Positions 1 through 12,565 of a DNA stretch of 64,000 nucleotides are shown here, piece by piece (the stretch's first letter is position 1; each line of letters opens with the position of its first letter). Below the pieces are notes generated by a model, which saw only the letters and a list, made by a program, of their open reading frames with translations, did not search any database and was not told the DNA's origin. The stretch comes from Silurus meridionalis (Eukaryota; Chordata; Actinopteri; Siluriformes; Siluridae). The stretch lies in assembly GCF_014805685.1 (NCBI RefSeq), contig NC_060900.1, positions 9,287,450-9,351,449 on the forward strand, in the 5' to 3' direction. The position numbers and the translations under genes are program-made.

Positions 1-1838
1 GGTCGGGAAAGGCCGGCCCATTAGAATTTCAAAAGGTGACAGTTTGGTAGTTGAAGATGGGGTCATTCTCATTTCTGTGAGCACTGCCGGGAGAACAACA
101 GTCCAATTTCGGCCTGTTTCAATGCAGGCTTTAGTAATATGTTCCTTAATGGTTCTGTTTGTTCTCTCTACCACTCCAGCTGACTGTGGGTGATAGGGAA
201 TATTAAAATGCCAGTCAATTGCTAAGCTTTTAGCCAAAAGTTGTGTTACCTTCGAAGCAAAAGGTGTGCCGTTATCACTTTCAATCACACTAGGAATACC
301 AAACCTAGAGATGATCTCTTTTGTTAATATTTTGACAACCGTTTTAGCATTCTCTGTCGCACATGCAAATGCTTCTGGTCACTTACTGAATCTGTCAACT
401 ATAACCAACAGATATCTCAAATTTCCTACAGCTGGCATATGTGTAAAATCTATCTGTAGGTGTTGGAAAGGGGCTTCAGGAAAAGTAAGCGCAGTATGTT
501 GTACAGGTCGATGTACATTAGTTTTGGCACAAGTCAAACATGAATCCAACACTAGCTTGGTTGTTTTAGCTACATCAGCAATACAGTATAATGCATTTAT
601 AGCCTGTATGACTTTAGCTATGCTAATGTGTGACGTCCCATGGTAATGCTTCACCAACACTATTAAAGCTAGTTTGGGAAGAGCAATTTTGCCATCTACA
701 TCTCTAATGATACCAGCAGAATCTGATTTACATTGTTTAGAAGCCCAATACTCAATGTCCTCCTCAGTAGGCTGACTTTGAAGTATTTTTAGGTCAATGT
801 CTGGTATATTGGAGATATGTGACATCATCGAGATCTCAGGATTTGTATGTACAGTGTCCAAATCTACTGCTTGTTTTGCTGCTTCCTTAGCTACTTTATC
901 CGCTAATGTATTTCCCTGAGTTTCTTCTGAATCACCTACGGCATGTCCTTTAACCTTCACTATGGCCACTTTGGCAGGGAGCTGAACAGCTTTTAAAAGG
1001 TAACCTATAAGATTAAAATGTGCTATGGGCTTTCCATCAGCTGTTTAAAAGTCTCTTTGCTTCCATGTTTCGGCAAAATCATGCACAACACCATAAGCAA
1101 ACTTAGAATCAGTGTATATAGTCACTACTTTACCTTCAGACAACTGACATGCTCTTGTGAGTGCGACCAACTCTGCAGCTTGTGCAGATGTGTATGGTAA
1201 TGATTTAGCTTCAACTATTACATCAGGTAATCTTACAACCGCATATCCACATAAATACACACCATCAGAAGGTTTTGAACATGAACCATCTACATATAGA
1301 CAATTCCCCTCTTCCAGGGCCGTATCTAAAAGATCGGGCCTACAAGAGGTCTCTTGTTCAATGTGTTTAAGGCAATCATGTGTGTCGTCAAAACCATCTA
1401 AGTCAATATTGCCTAGCAGATCACGCAGAGCTACTACAGCTGAATGCGGCTGTGAAGAAGGCTTAATAGTTAAGTTTTCCGTTGACAAGAGCGTGGTCTC
1501 ATAACCAGATCTACGTTGTGCTGTCATATGTTGTGTGTTGAGGTTGTGTAAAATAGCTGTTACCTGATGTGAGGTGTACAGTATCAAAGGATGTGACAGC
1601 ACCGTTTTCTCAGCATCCCGGACCATCAGAGCCGCAGCAGCCACTGCACGCAAGCACGAGGCCAACCCTTGTGCTATGTTGTCTAAAGATTTGGAAAGAT
1701 ATGCAACAGGGCGATATCTGTCACCGTGTTCCTGGGCTAGGATCCCCGCAGCCGTACCACCACGTTCGTGCACATATAGATGAAAAGGCTTAGCATAATT
1801 CGGCTGACGAGTCAACAAAACCCTGAGGAAGACGGGTC
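1..1838 (-). pseudogene. pol: ERV pol remainder: RT connection, RNase H and integrase with two stops
   Basis: Reading resumes near 1838 with the RT connection domain. RNase H follows, with its LYVDGS and YTDSKFAYG acidic motifs at roughly 1260-1100. A TAA at 1045-1047 interrupts RNase H, but the same frame continues on the other side. The integrase HHCC zinc domain (HYHGTSH then CLTCAKT) and the start of the catalytic core (QIDFTHMP, VIVDRFSK) follow. A TGA at 379-381 then interrupts the core, which continues open to the window edge. Both stops are single codons within an otherwise continuous frame. The protein is inactive as it stands. Confidence 0.8.
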
Positions 1839-2779
1839 CAGGTGAATTGACGTCCCCTATAGGTAAATGCGAAAAGTGGCTGCGTCTCTGAGGCCAAAGG
1901 GACACTGAAAAAAGCAGAACAAAGATCAATCACAGTAAAAAATCTGTGAGTCGCTGGTATAGAGTTAACAATGGTAGCTACATCGGGCACCAAAGGAGCT
2001 AACGGAATAACTAATTTATTAATCTCACGTAAATCCTGTGTTAGCCTCCAGCATTTTTTATCTGCCTTCAAGACGGGATTAATCGGTGTGTTATACGGTG
2101 AATGTGTCTCGATCAAAACACCTTGTGACAATAAATTGTCAATAACTGGAGCAATGCCAACATTCTTCTCTTTCGACAATGGATATTGTTTAACAAAAAT
2201 CGGATGGTGTGTTTTCATGAGTGCATGATACGGTTTTACCTGGATCAAACCTGCCTCATCTTTGTGAGAGGCCCATAATTTAGGGTTAACTTCACCTAAA
2301 TTCGGTTCATCAGGCAGGACCTCTGTACTACCTTGGAAAAAATCTTCCGGATGTAGCTGTGGCTCAGTTGAGAGCATGAGGACAGAAGGAAAAGACAGTG
2401 AGACATTGCTTTCGAAAAACAGAATCTCCATTCCCATTTTATGCATCATATCTCTTCCTAAAAGGTTTAAAGGCGAGTTTGGAATTATCGTAAAGCTATG
2501 ATAAAAATTAGTACCAGTCGGTCTCACTACAGGCAAAAGGTGAGTTACAGGACATGAAATTGGAACCCCATCTATTCCCACGGAGCGGATACTTTTTCCT
2601 GAAATGGGACCAGAATATTCACCCCCAGCAATTGAAGAGCAGGTAGCGCCAGTATCAGCAAGAAAACAATAGTCTTTATTGTCTATGCGCAACGTGACAT
2701 TAGGCAAGGTCGAAGGGTGATTACTGTAGGATAAAGTTATCATCGAAAAATCATGGGGTTCATCGCTCCGTAGGCTGCC
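1790..2779 (-). pseudogene. pro-pol: ERV protease and N-terminal reverse transcriptase, cut by a deletion
   Basis: In frame with gag. The retropepsin DTG active-site triad is at about residue 30 counted from the ATG at 2743. The RT fingers and first palm segment follow, with the motif-A region reading VIDLCSAFF and then WTRLPQGF. After the LPQGF box the frame runs into a stop at 1790. The sequence that continues the homology is in another frame and begins well downstream in the RT/connection region, so the stretch that should carry the YxDD metal-binding box is absent. The catalytic RT is therefore destroyed. The approximate loss of 150 residues is my estimate from family length. Confidence 0.8.
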
Positions 2780-2782
2780 CTA
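2780..2782 (-). promoter_or_regulatory. In-frame UAG between gag and pro-pol (probable read-through site)
   Basis: The gag stop is UAG followed directly by GGC. The next 12 codons up to the ATG at 2743 and the whole protease-RT frame are in the same register with no other stop. This is the layout of retroviruses that make Gag-Pol by suppressing a UAG. A downstream pseudoknot, which such sites normally need, was not modelled. Confidence 0.7.
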
Positions 2783-4111
2783 TGCAGAAGTCCACTGGGT
2801 AGGATATTGCTGCTGTGTGGGCCTCTGCACGACTGCATGCTGGTCTGTATTCTCTACTCGCTGAGTGGGTACGCCCCTTCTCTCATCTTCCATTCTCTGT
2901 CTACAAGTTTTAACCCAATGACCAGACTTCCCACAATAATTGCACCTCCCCTTTTTCCTAAAACCTCCTCCTTGAGTTTTGTACTGTGGCTGGGATGCAC
3001 CACTTCCTGTTGCAGCAAAGAACATAGTGGGTTCAGACTTAACTAAACCAGAAGCGGACTGAAAACCTCCAGCGGCATCTAAATCTCTAATTCGAGCACA
3101 GAACTGATCTACCGACTTCTCGAGCAATCTGTCTGTCGTGATGCGAATCAATTGAGCCTGAGAAGCTTTCATGTTATTCAAACAAGTATTTATAAACAAC
3201 ACATTGTGTGTATCATCAGTTGGCAGTTTAGAATCATTCTCCCATGCTGCTTTAAAACGCACCACAAAGGCAGACGGCGTTTCCTTAAAACCTTGCTTAG
3301 TGTTAGCTGCATGTGAAATGTCACGCGTGGATGCTATTCTGTTATCCAGAAAATCCTTTAGCTCATTATACATTTGCATTACATTGGCATCGTTTTCCCA
3401 AAAAATCTGGTGACAGTTCGCGGCCGTGCCCTCGCCTGTAATGGCATCATTAACGCGCGCGAGGGTGGGACATTTTTCAATGATCAACTCCTCTGTAACA
3501 TCGTCTCCCAAAGTACGCAAAAGAATAGTTCTAAAATCAGGGCCCGTTAACTGTGCATACCGAGTGTGGCTTTTCAAGATCTGTACATATTTTGTAGGGT
3601 TAGTTGGAATAGGAAGACTCCTACATATAGCATCAATATCACTAGCTTTCGCTTGTTTAACATGAATTTCATTTCGCTCTCGTACAAATGCAAAAGCGGG
3701 CTGTAAAGACGCAGCAACAGGCAGCGCAGGATAAAGACCAGGGCTAGTAGACGGTGTCGAATTGTATGGCGGAGGCGATTGTTTCTTATTCAAAGAGCAT
3801 TTAGAAGCATTGACTCTTTCTGGACCTTTGTCCCAGTACTTCTTCATATTTACCCATTTATCATAGGACTCACGCATATAAGTGTAGTCCCAATTCGGAT
3901 CGCCCCATCCACCGTTCACCATGGAATACGCGTTTTCCATATCGCGGGTATTAAATGACCCATGTCTAGGAAAATCATCTACCTGTGACATACATTCACT
4001 CCATCCTGCCAAATTATCTAAATAAGGATTAGTCCAGTAACCGTCACTATTCCTATACATCCAATCTTTGGGATTTTCTTCCGGCAATGGGAGAGAAACG
4101 TTATGACCCAT
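2780..4111 (-). CDS. gag: ERV Gag polyprotein (open)
   Basis: Open frame of 443 codons from the ATG at 4111 to the UAG at 2780-2782. An upstream in-frame ATG at 4147 exists, but I chose 4111 because the protein then starts MGHNVS, which fits the MGxxxS N-myristoylation pattern of retroviral matrix proteins. A proline-rich stretch lies about a quarter of the way in, a capsid-like helical region follows, and one CCHC zinc knuckle (CX2CX4HX4C) is at about residues 390-403, as expected of nucleocapsid. Gag assembles virus-like particles and binds genomic RNA. It is the only ERV gene here without a break. Family placement below class level is not possible by eye. Confidence 0.85.
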   Translation of the reverse strand: MGHNVSLPLPEENPKDWMYRNSDGYWTNPYLDNLAGWSECMSQVDDFPRHGSFNTRDMENAYSMVNGGWGDPNWDYTYMRESYDKWVNMKKYWDKGPERVNASKCSLNKKQSPPPYNSTPSTSPGLYPALPVAASLQPAFAFVRERNEIHVKQAKASDIDAICRSLPIPTNPTKYVQILKSHTRYAQLTGPDFRTILLRTLGDDVTEELIIEKCPTLARVNDAITGEGTAANCHQIFWENDANVMQMYNELKDFLDNRIASTRDISHAANTKQGFKETPSAFVVRFKAAWENDSKLPTDDTHNVLFINTCLNNMKASQAQLIRITTDRLLEKSVDQFCARIRDLDAAGGFQSASGLVKSEPTMFFAATGSGASQPQYKTQGGGFRKKGRCNYCGKSGHWVKTCRQRMEDERRGVPTQRVENTDQHAVVQRPTQQQYPTQWTSA

Positions 4112-4366
4112 CTTCTTAACACAGAACAAAGAACAGACACACAACACTTAATACACAGACAATACACACAACACTAGGCACCAGGGGGATCGCAGTCATC
4201 AAACAAAAAAAATAATCCAATCTCTCCAATTGAATCACAAATTTTGTTAGGTAGGAGAAAAAAATAGACTATAAAGCCAAAACAAGATTGAAGTCTTTTG
4301 AAAAATTTTAAAGTCTTTTCAAAATGTCCGTTTTTCTTTAGTTCCTTTTCTATTTTCTCTCACTTT
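4112..4366 (-). other. ERV 5' leader, no LTR recognised
   Basis: About 255 bases between the gag ATG and the microsatellite, AT-rich. I see no convincing primer-binding site or LTR end. The 5' LTR is either lost or lies on the far side of the TTTA expansion, where I do not recognise one either. Confidence 0.4.
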
Positions 4367-6182
<1,816 letters not shown>

Positions 6183-6312
6183 TAGCTGGCGATGTGTGAG
6201 TCCAGATAAGGACTCCCTGTTTACCTTAAAGACTAACATCGTAAATATTCTATAGACACTGAGCAGACAAAGGAATGTGTGTGAAACAGTGTGAAAACCA
6301 TCCTAACACTAA
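6183..6312. other. Short unassigned spacer before the tRNA array
   Basis: 130 bases with no similarity I recognise to the ERV or to the array unit. The array homology begins at about 6313 with CAGTGGTGTAGTCC. Confidence 0.5.
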
Positions 6313-6390
6313 CAGTGGTGTAGTCCAATCATGCTGATGCAGAGTCTTGTCATGTGTTGCTAAATATTAATCAGATTGAAGGTGGCGAAA

Positions 6391-6461
6391 ACACTAGTGG
6401 TGTAGTGGTATTGTGAAAGATTCCCATTCTTGTGACCTGGCTTTGACTCCTGGCTGGTGTC
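6391..6461 (+). pseudogene. tRNA-Gly(CCC) pseudogene, exemplar of 25 copies
   Basis: The 7-bp acceptor (ACACTAG with CTGGTGT) pairs fully and the A box matches the Gly-CCC tRNA pattern TGGTGTAGTGGTA. The anticodon loop is TTCCCAT (anticodon CCC), and a T run acting as a Pol III terminator follows the discriminator C at once. The T arm is damaged: positions 53 and 61 are C and C instead of the universal G-C pair, and T54-C56 reads TTT, so the B box is poor. Compared with vertebrate tRNA-Gly(CCC) most changes are C to T or G to A. Other copies start at 7062, 8018, 9613, 10284, 10952, 11619, 12288, 12959, 13626, 14297, 14967, 15639, 16310, 16674, 17341, 18008, 18678, 19339, 20009, 20682, 21352, 21718, 22386 and 24228. 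Confidence 0.8.
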
Positions 6462-6595
6462 TTTTTTTTTTTTACGATCTTGTTTAACTTACTCTGCAGC
6501 TTAATATAGCCTAGCAAATTCCTATGACCCTCAAAAACATCTTGCTAACAAAATATTGTTCTGTTGTTGCACCACCCACACTTTTTTTCTTTACT

Positions 6596-6668
6596 GGCCC
6601 AGTGGCCTAATGGATAAGGCATCAGCCTTCGGAGCTGAGGATTGTGGGTTCAAATCCCATCTGGGTCA
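6596..6668 (+). tRNA. tRNA-Arg(UCG), copy 1
   Basis: Full cloverleaf: acceptor GGCCCAG/CTGGGTC with one G-U pair, D arm GCC...GGC, anticodon arm TCAGC-CTTCGGA-GCTGA giving anticodon UCG for CGA/CGN arginine codons, T arm TGTGG/CCCAT with loop TTCAAAT, discriminator A. A box TGGCCTAATGG and a B box with A at the usual G are present. The 3' CCA is not encoded, as in eukaryotes. No TTTT follows within about 150 bases. The 5' flank resembles the other copies. Confidence 0.85.
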
Positions 6669-6671
6669 AAT

Positions 6672-6970
6672 GTTAAAGAAACATGCAACTAAATTTATGG
6701 TCTACTGGCACCTAAAATGTAAATAAGCTGCAGACCATCACAAGTGATACTTCATTGTTAGACATGCAACATAGCAAAGAGGTTCCACTGGAGAAGTTCA
6801 TGCCAGATTCTTATTCTGGTGAACAGAGGATGAGTATCGGTTTATCCCATTTGTTTTGATTCTATGTTGCCATGTTTTGCAGGGCAATTTACCTAGAAAA
6901 TTCCAAATCCATCTAAAAGCTCTTGCACTCAGGATCTTGCTCAGCTGTTGCGTCAGAGGAAACACAACAA
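6672..6970 (+). repeat. Module A exemplar with an inverted repeat
   Basis: No tRNA or coding signal. It contains an imperfect palindrome at about 6798-6826, where GTTCATGCCAGAT is mirrored by ATTCTGGTGAAC, so a hairpin can form in single-stranded DNA. The same palindrome recurs in every A module. Later in the module is the first TTTT run downstream of the Arg tRNA (in TTTGTTTTGATT). Confidence 0.8.
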
Positions 6971-7264
6971 GTTAAAGAAGCATCAGTGGTGTAGTCCAAT
7001 CATGCTGATGCAGAGTCTTGTCATGTGTTGCTAAATATTAACCAGATTGAAGGTGGCGAAAACACTAGTGGTGTAGTGGTATTGTGAAAGATTCCCATTC
7101 TTGTGACCTGGCTTTGACTCCTGGCTGGTGTCTTTTTTCTTTTTTACGATCTTGTTTAACTTACTCTGCAGCTTAATATAGCCTAGCAAATTCCTATGAC
7201 CCTCAAAAACGTCTTGCTAACAAAATATTGTTCTGTTGTTGCACCACCCACATTTTTCTTTACT

Positions 7265-7334
7265 GGCCCAGTGGCCTAATGGATAAGGCATCAGCCTTGA
7301 GCTGAGGATTGTGGGTTCAATCCCATCTGGGTCA
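7265..7334 (+). pseudogene. tRNA-Arg copy 2, anticodon loop deleted by two bases
   Basis: The CG of the UCG anticodon is missing (loop CTTGA) and the T loop has lost one base. It cannot form a normal anticodon loop. Confidence 0.85.
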
Positions 7335-8086
7335 AATGTTAAAGAACATGCAACTAAATTTATGGTCTACTGGCACCTAAAATGTAAATAAGCTGCAGAC
7401 CATCACAAGTGATACTTCATTGTTAGACATGCAACATAGCAAAGAGGTTCCCCTGGAGAAGTTCATGCCAGATTCTTATTCTGGTGAACAGAGGATGAGC
7501 ATTGGTTTATCCCATTTGTTTTGATTCTATGTTGCCATGTTTTGCAGGGCAATTTACCTAGAAAATTCCAAATCCATCTAAAAGCTCTTGCACTCAGGAT
7601 CTTGCTCAGCTGTTGCCAGAGGAAACACAACAAGTTAAAGAAGCATGCAACTAAATTTATGGTCTACTGGCACCTAAAATGTAAATAAGCTGCAGACCAT
7701 CACAAGTGATACTTCATTGTTAGACATGCAACATAGCAAAGAGGTTCCACTGGAGAAGTTCATGCCAGATTCTTATTCTGGTGAACAGAGGATGAGTATC
7801 GGTTTATCCCATTTGTTTTGATTCTATGTTGCCATGTTTTGCAGGGCAATTACCTAGAAAATTCCAAATCCATCTAAAAGCTCTTGCACTCAGGATCTTG
7901 CTCAGCTGTTGCAGAGGAAACACAACAAGTTAAAGAAGCATCAGTGGTAGTCCAATCATGCTGATGCAGAGTCTTGTCATGTGTTGCTAAATATTAATCA
8001 GATTGAAGGTGGCGAAAACACTAGTGGTGCAGTGGTATTGTGAAAGATTCCCATTCTTGTGACCTGGCTTTGACTCCTGGCTGGTG

Positions 8087-8088
<2 letters not shown>

Positions 8089-8145
<57 letters not shown>
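8089..8145 (+). repeat. 57-base T run after a tRNA-Gly copy
   Basis: The T run following the Gly copies is mostly about 9-17 bases, with a few copies interrupted by a C or G. Here it has grown to 57. It is the most length-variable position of the array unit. Confidence 0.95.
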
Positions 8146-8147
<2 letters not shown>

Positions 8148-8265
8148 GATCTTGTTTAACTTACTCTGCAGCTTAATATAGCCTAGCAAATTCCTATGAC
8201 CCTCAAAAACGTCTTGCTAACAAAATATTGTTCTGTTGTTGCACCACCCACATGTTTCCTTTATT

Positions 8266-8338
8266 GGCCCAGTGGCCTAATGGATAAGGCATCAGCCTTC
8301 GGAGCTGAGGATTGTGGGTTCGAATCCCATCTGGGTCA
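8266..8338 (+). tRNA. tRNA-Arg(UCG), copy 3
   Basis: All four arms pair. T loop TTCGAAT matches the B-box consensus. Preceded by TTATT rather than the usual TTACT, and followed by four A modules in a row. Confidence 0.87.
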
Positions 8339-9818
8339 AATGTTAAAGAAACATGCGACTAAATTTATGGTCTACTGGCACCTAAAATGTAAATCACCTG
8401 CAGACCATCACAAGTGATACTTCATTGTTAGACATGCAACATAGCAAAGAGGTTCCCCTGGAGAAGTTCATGCCAGATTCTTATTCTGGTGAACAGAGGA
8501 TGAGCATTGGTTTATCCCATTTGTTTTGATTCTATGTTGCCATGTTTTGCAGGGCAATTAACCTAGAAAATTCCAAATCCATCTAAAAGCTCTTGCACTC
8601 AGGATCTTGCTCAGCTGTTGCAGAGGAAACACAACAAGTTAAAGAAGCATGCAAGTAAATTTATGGTCAACTGGCACCTAAAATGTAAATCACCTGCAGA
8701 CCATCACAAGTGATACTTCATTGTTAGACATGCAACATAGCAAAGAGGTTCCCCTGGAGAAGTTCATGCCAGATTCTTATTCTGGTGAACAGAGGATGAG
8801 CATTGGTTTATCCCATTTGTTTTGATTCTATGTTGCCATGTTTTGCAGGGCAATTACCTAGAAAATTCCAAATCCATCTAAAAGCTCTTGCACTCAGGAT
8901 CTTGCTCAGCTGTTGCAGAGGAAACACAACAAGTTAAAGAAGCATGCAACTAAATTCATGGTCAACTGGCACCTAAAATGTAAATCACCTGCAGACCATC
9001 ACAAGTGATACTTCATTGTTAGACATGCAACATAGCAAAGAGGTTCCACTGGAGAAGTTCATGCCAGATTCTTATTCTGGTGAACAGAGGATGAGCATGG
9101 TTTATCCCATTTGTTTTGATTCTATGTTGCCATGTTTTGCAGGGCAATTTACCTAGAAAATTCCAAATCCATCTAAAAGCTCTTGCACTCAGGATCTTGC
9201 TCAGCTGTTGCAGAGGAAACACAACAAGTTAAAGAAGCATGCAAGTAAATTTATGGTCTACTGGCACCTAAAATGTAAATCACCTGCAGACCATCACAAG
9301 TGATACTTCATTGTTAGACATGCAACATAGCAAAGAGGTTCCCCTGGAGAAGTTCATGCCAGATTCTTATTCTGGTGAACAGAGGATGAGCATGGTTTAT
9401 CCCATTTGTTTTGATTCTATGTTGCCATGTTTTGCAGGGCAATTACCTAGAAAATTCCAAATCCATCTAAAAGCTCTTGCACTCAGGATCTTGCTCAGCT
9501 GTTGCAGAGGAAACACAACAAGTTAAAGAAGCATCAGTCGTGTAGTCCAATCATGCTGATGCAGAGTCTTGTCATGTGTTGCTAAATATTAACCAGATTG
9601 AAGGTGGCGAAAACACTAGTGGTGCAGTGGTATTGTGAAAGATTCCCATTCTTGTGACCTGGCTTTGACTCCTGGCTGGTGTCTTTTTTCTTTGTTACGA
9701 TCTTGTATAACTTACTCTGCAGCTTAATATAGCCTAGCAAATTCCTATGACCCTCAAAAACGTCTTGCTAACAAAATATTGTTCTGTTGTTGCACCACCC
9801 AAATGTTTTTTCTTTACT

Positions 9819-9891
9819 GGCCCAGTGGCCTAATGGATAAGGCATCAGCCTTCGGAGCTGGGGATTGTGGGTTCGAATCCCATCTGGGTCA
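9819..9891 (+). tRNA. tRNA-Arg(UCG), copy 4
   Basis: Intact arms. The last base of the anticodon stem is G instead of A (GCTGG), changing the closing U-A pair to U-G. This variant is shared only with copy 8. Confidence 0.85.
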
Positions 9892-10485
9892 AATGTTAAA
9901 GAAACATGCAACTAAATTTATGGTCTACTGGCACCTAAAATGTAAATAAGCTGCAGACCATCACAAGTGATACTTCATTGTTAGACATGCAACATAGCAA
10001 AGAGGTTCCCCTGGAGAAGTTCATGCCAGATTCTTATTCTGGTGAACAGAGGATGAGTATCAGTTTATCCCATTTGTTTTGATTCTATGTTGCCATGTTT
10101 TGCAGGGCAATTACCTAGAAAATTCCAAATCCATCTAAAAGCTCTTGCACTCAGGATCTTGCTCAGCTGTTGCGTCAGAGGAAACACAACAAGTTAAAGA
10201 AGCATCAGTGGTGTAGTCCAATCATGCTGATGCAGAGTCTTGTCATGTGTTGCTAAATATTAATCAGATTGAAGGTGGCGAAAACACTAGTGGTGTAGTG
10301 GTATTGTGAAAGATTCCCATTCTTGTGACCTGGCTTTGACTCCTGGCTGGTGTCTTTTTTTTTTTTACGATCTTGTTTAACTTACTCTGCAGCTTAATAT
10401 AGCCTAGCAAATTCCTATGACCCTCAAAAACGTCTTGCTAACAAAATATTGTTCTGTTGTTGCACCACCACATGTTTCCTTTACT

Positions 10486-10558
10486 GGCCCAGTGGCCTAA
10501 TGGATAAGGCATCAGCCTTCGGAGCTGAGGATTGTGGGTTCGAATCCCATCTGGGTCA
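10486..10558 (+). tRNA. tRNA-Arg(UCG), copy 5
   Basis: Matches the array consensus in every arm; consensus B box with TTCGAAT. Confidence 0.87.
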
Positions 10559-11153
10559 AATGTTAAAGAAGCATGCAACTAAATTTATGGTCAACTGGCA
10601 CCTAAAATGTAAATCACCTGCAGACCATCACAAGTGATACTTCATTGTTAGACATGCAACATAGCAAAGAGGTTCCCCTGGAGAAGTTCATGCCAGATTC
10701 TTATTCTGGTGAACAGAGGATGAGTATCGGTTTATCCCATTTGTTTTGATTCTATGTTGCCATGTTTTGCAGGGCAATTTACCTAGAAAATTCCAAATCC
10801 ATCTAAAAGCTCTTGCACTCAGGATCTTGCTCAGCTGTTGCGTCAGAGGAAACACAACAAGTTAAAGAAGCATCAGTGGTGTAGTCCAATCATGCTGATG
10901 CAGAGTCTTGTCATGTGTTGCTAAATATTAACCAGATTGAAGGTGGCGAAAACACTAGTGGTGTAGTGGTATTGTGAAAGATTCCCATTCTTGTGACCTG
11001 GCTTTGACTCCTGGCTGGTGTCTTTTTTTTTTTTACGATCTTGTTTAACTTACTCTGCAGCTTAATATAGCCTAGCAAATTCCTATGACCCTCAAAAACG
11101 TCTTGCTAACAAAATATTGTTCTGTTGTTGCACCACCCACATGTTTCTTTACT

Positions 11154-11225
11154 GGCCCAGTGGCCTAATGGATAAGGCATCAGCCTTCGAGCTGAGGATT
11201 GTGGGTTCGAATCCCATCTGGGTCA
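11154..11225 (+). pseudogene. tRNA-Arg copy 6, six-base anticodon loop
   Basis: One G of the loop is deleted (CTTCGA), leaving six loop bases. Other arms are intact. Confidence 0.8.
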
Positions 11226-11821
11226 AATGTTAAAGAAGCATGCAAGTAAATTTATGGTCAACTGGCACCTAAAATGTAAATAAGCTGCAGACCATCACAA
11301 GTGATACTTCATTGTTAGACATGCAACATAGCAAAGAGGTTCCACTGGAGAAGTTCATGCCAGATTCTTATTCTGGTGAACAGAGGATGAGTATCGGTTT
11401 ATCCCATTTGTTTTGATTCTATGTTGCCATGTTTTGCAGGGCAATTTACCTAGAAAATTCCAAATCCATCTAAAAGCTCTTGCACTCAGGATCTTGCTCA
11501 GCTGTTGCGTCAGAGGAAACACAACAAGTTAAAGAAGCATCAGTGGTGTAGTCCAATCATGCTGATGCAGAGTCTTGTCATGTGTTGCTAAATATTAATC
11601 AGATTGAAGGTGGCGAAAACACTAGTGGTGTAGTGGTATTGTGAAAGATTCCCATTCTTGTGACCTGGCTTTGACTCCTGGCTGGTGTCTTTTTTTTTTT
11701 TACGATCTTGTTTAACTTACTCTGCAGCTTAATATAGCCTAGCAAATTCCTATGACCCTCAAAAACGTCTTGCTAACAAAATATTGTTCTGTTGTTGCAC
11801 CACCCACATGTTTCCTTTACT

Positions 11822-11894
11822 GGCCCAGTGGCCTAATGGATAAGGCATCAGCCTTCGGAGCTGAGGATTGTGGGTTCGAATCCCATCTGGGTCA
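11822..11894 (+). tRNA. tRNA-Arg(UCG), copy 7
   Basis: Consensus copy with all stems paired and TTCGAAT in the T loop. Confidence 0.87.
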
Positions 11895-12492
11895 AATGTT
11901 AAAGAAACATGCAACTAAATTCATGGTCAACTGGCACCTAAAATGTAAATCACCTGCAGACCATCACAAGTGATACTTCATTGTTAGACATGCAACATAG
12001 CAAAGAGGTTCCCCTGGAGAAGTTCATGCCAGATTCTTATTCTGGTGAACAGAGGATGAGCAATGGTTTATCCCATTTGTTTTGATTCTATGTTGCCATG
12101 TTTTGCAGGGCAATTTACCTAGAAAATTCCAAATCCATCTAAAAGCTCTTGCACTCAGGATCTTGCTCAGCTGTTGCGTCAGAGGAAACACAACAAGTTA
12201 AAGAAGCATCAGTGGTGTAGTCCAATCATGCTGATGCAGAGTCTTGTCATGTGTTGCTAAATATTAACCAGATTGAAGGTGGCGAAAACACTAGTGGTGT
12301 AGTGGTATTGTGAAAGATTCCCATTCTTGTGACCTGGCTTTGACTCCTGGCTGGTGTCTTTTTTTTTTTTACGATCTTGTTTAACTTACTCTGCAGCTTA
12401 ATATAGCCTAGCAAATTCCTATGACCCTCAAAAACGTCTTGCTAACAAAATATTGTTCTGTTGTTGCACCACCCAAATGTTTTTTCTTTACT

Positions 12493-12565
12493 GGCCCAGT
12501 GGCCTAATGGATAAGGCATCAGCCTTCGGAGCTGGGGATTGTGGGTTCGAATCCCATCTGGGTCA
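12493..12565 (+). tRNA. tRNA-Arg(UCG), copy 8
   Basis: Carries the GCTGG anticodon-stem variant also seen in copy 4. Its whole upstream stretch (AAATGTTTTTTC before the tRNA) also matches copy 4, so the two modules share recent ancestry. Confidence 0.85.

Noticed and set aside
4170..4185. TGGTGCC on the minus strand as an ERV primer-binding site
   Set aside because: Only seven bases, too close to gag (about 60-75 bases) and no LTR end beside it.
8196..8417. Recurring ~66-73-codon frames containing WPSGLMDKASAFGAEDCGFES
   Set aside because: Translation of the tRNA-Arg gene and flanks; the peptide follows the tRNA in every unit and has no coding signature.
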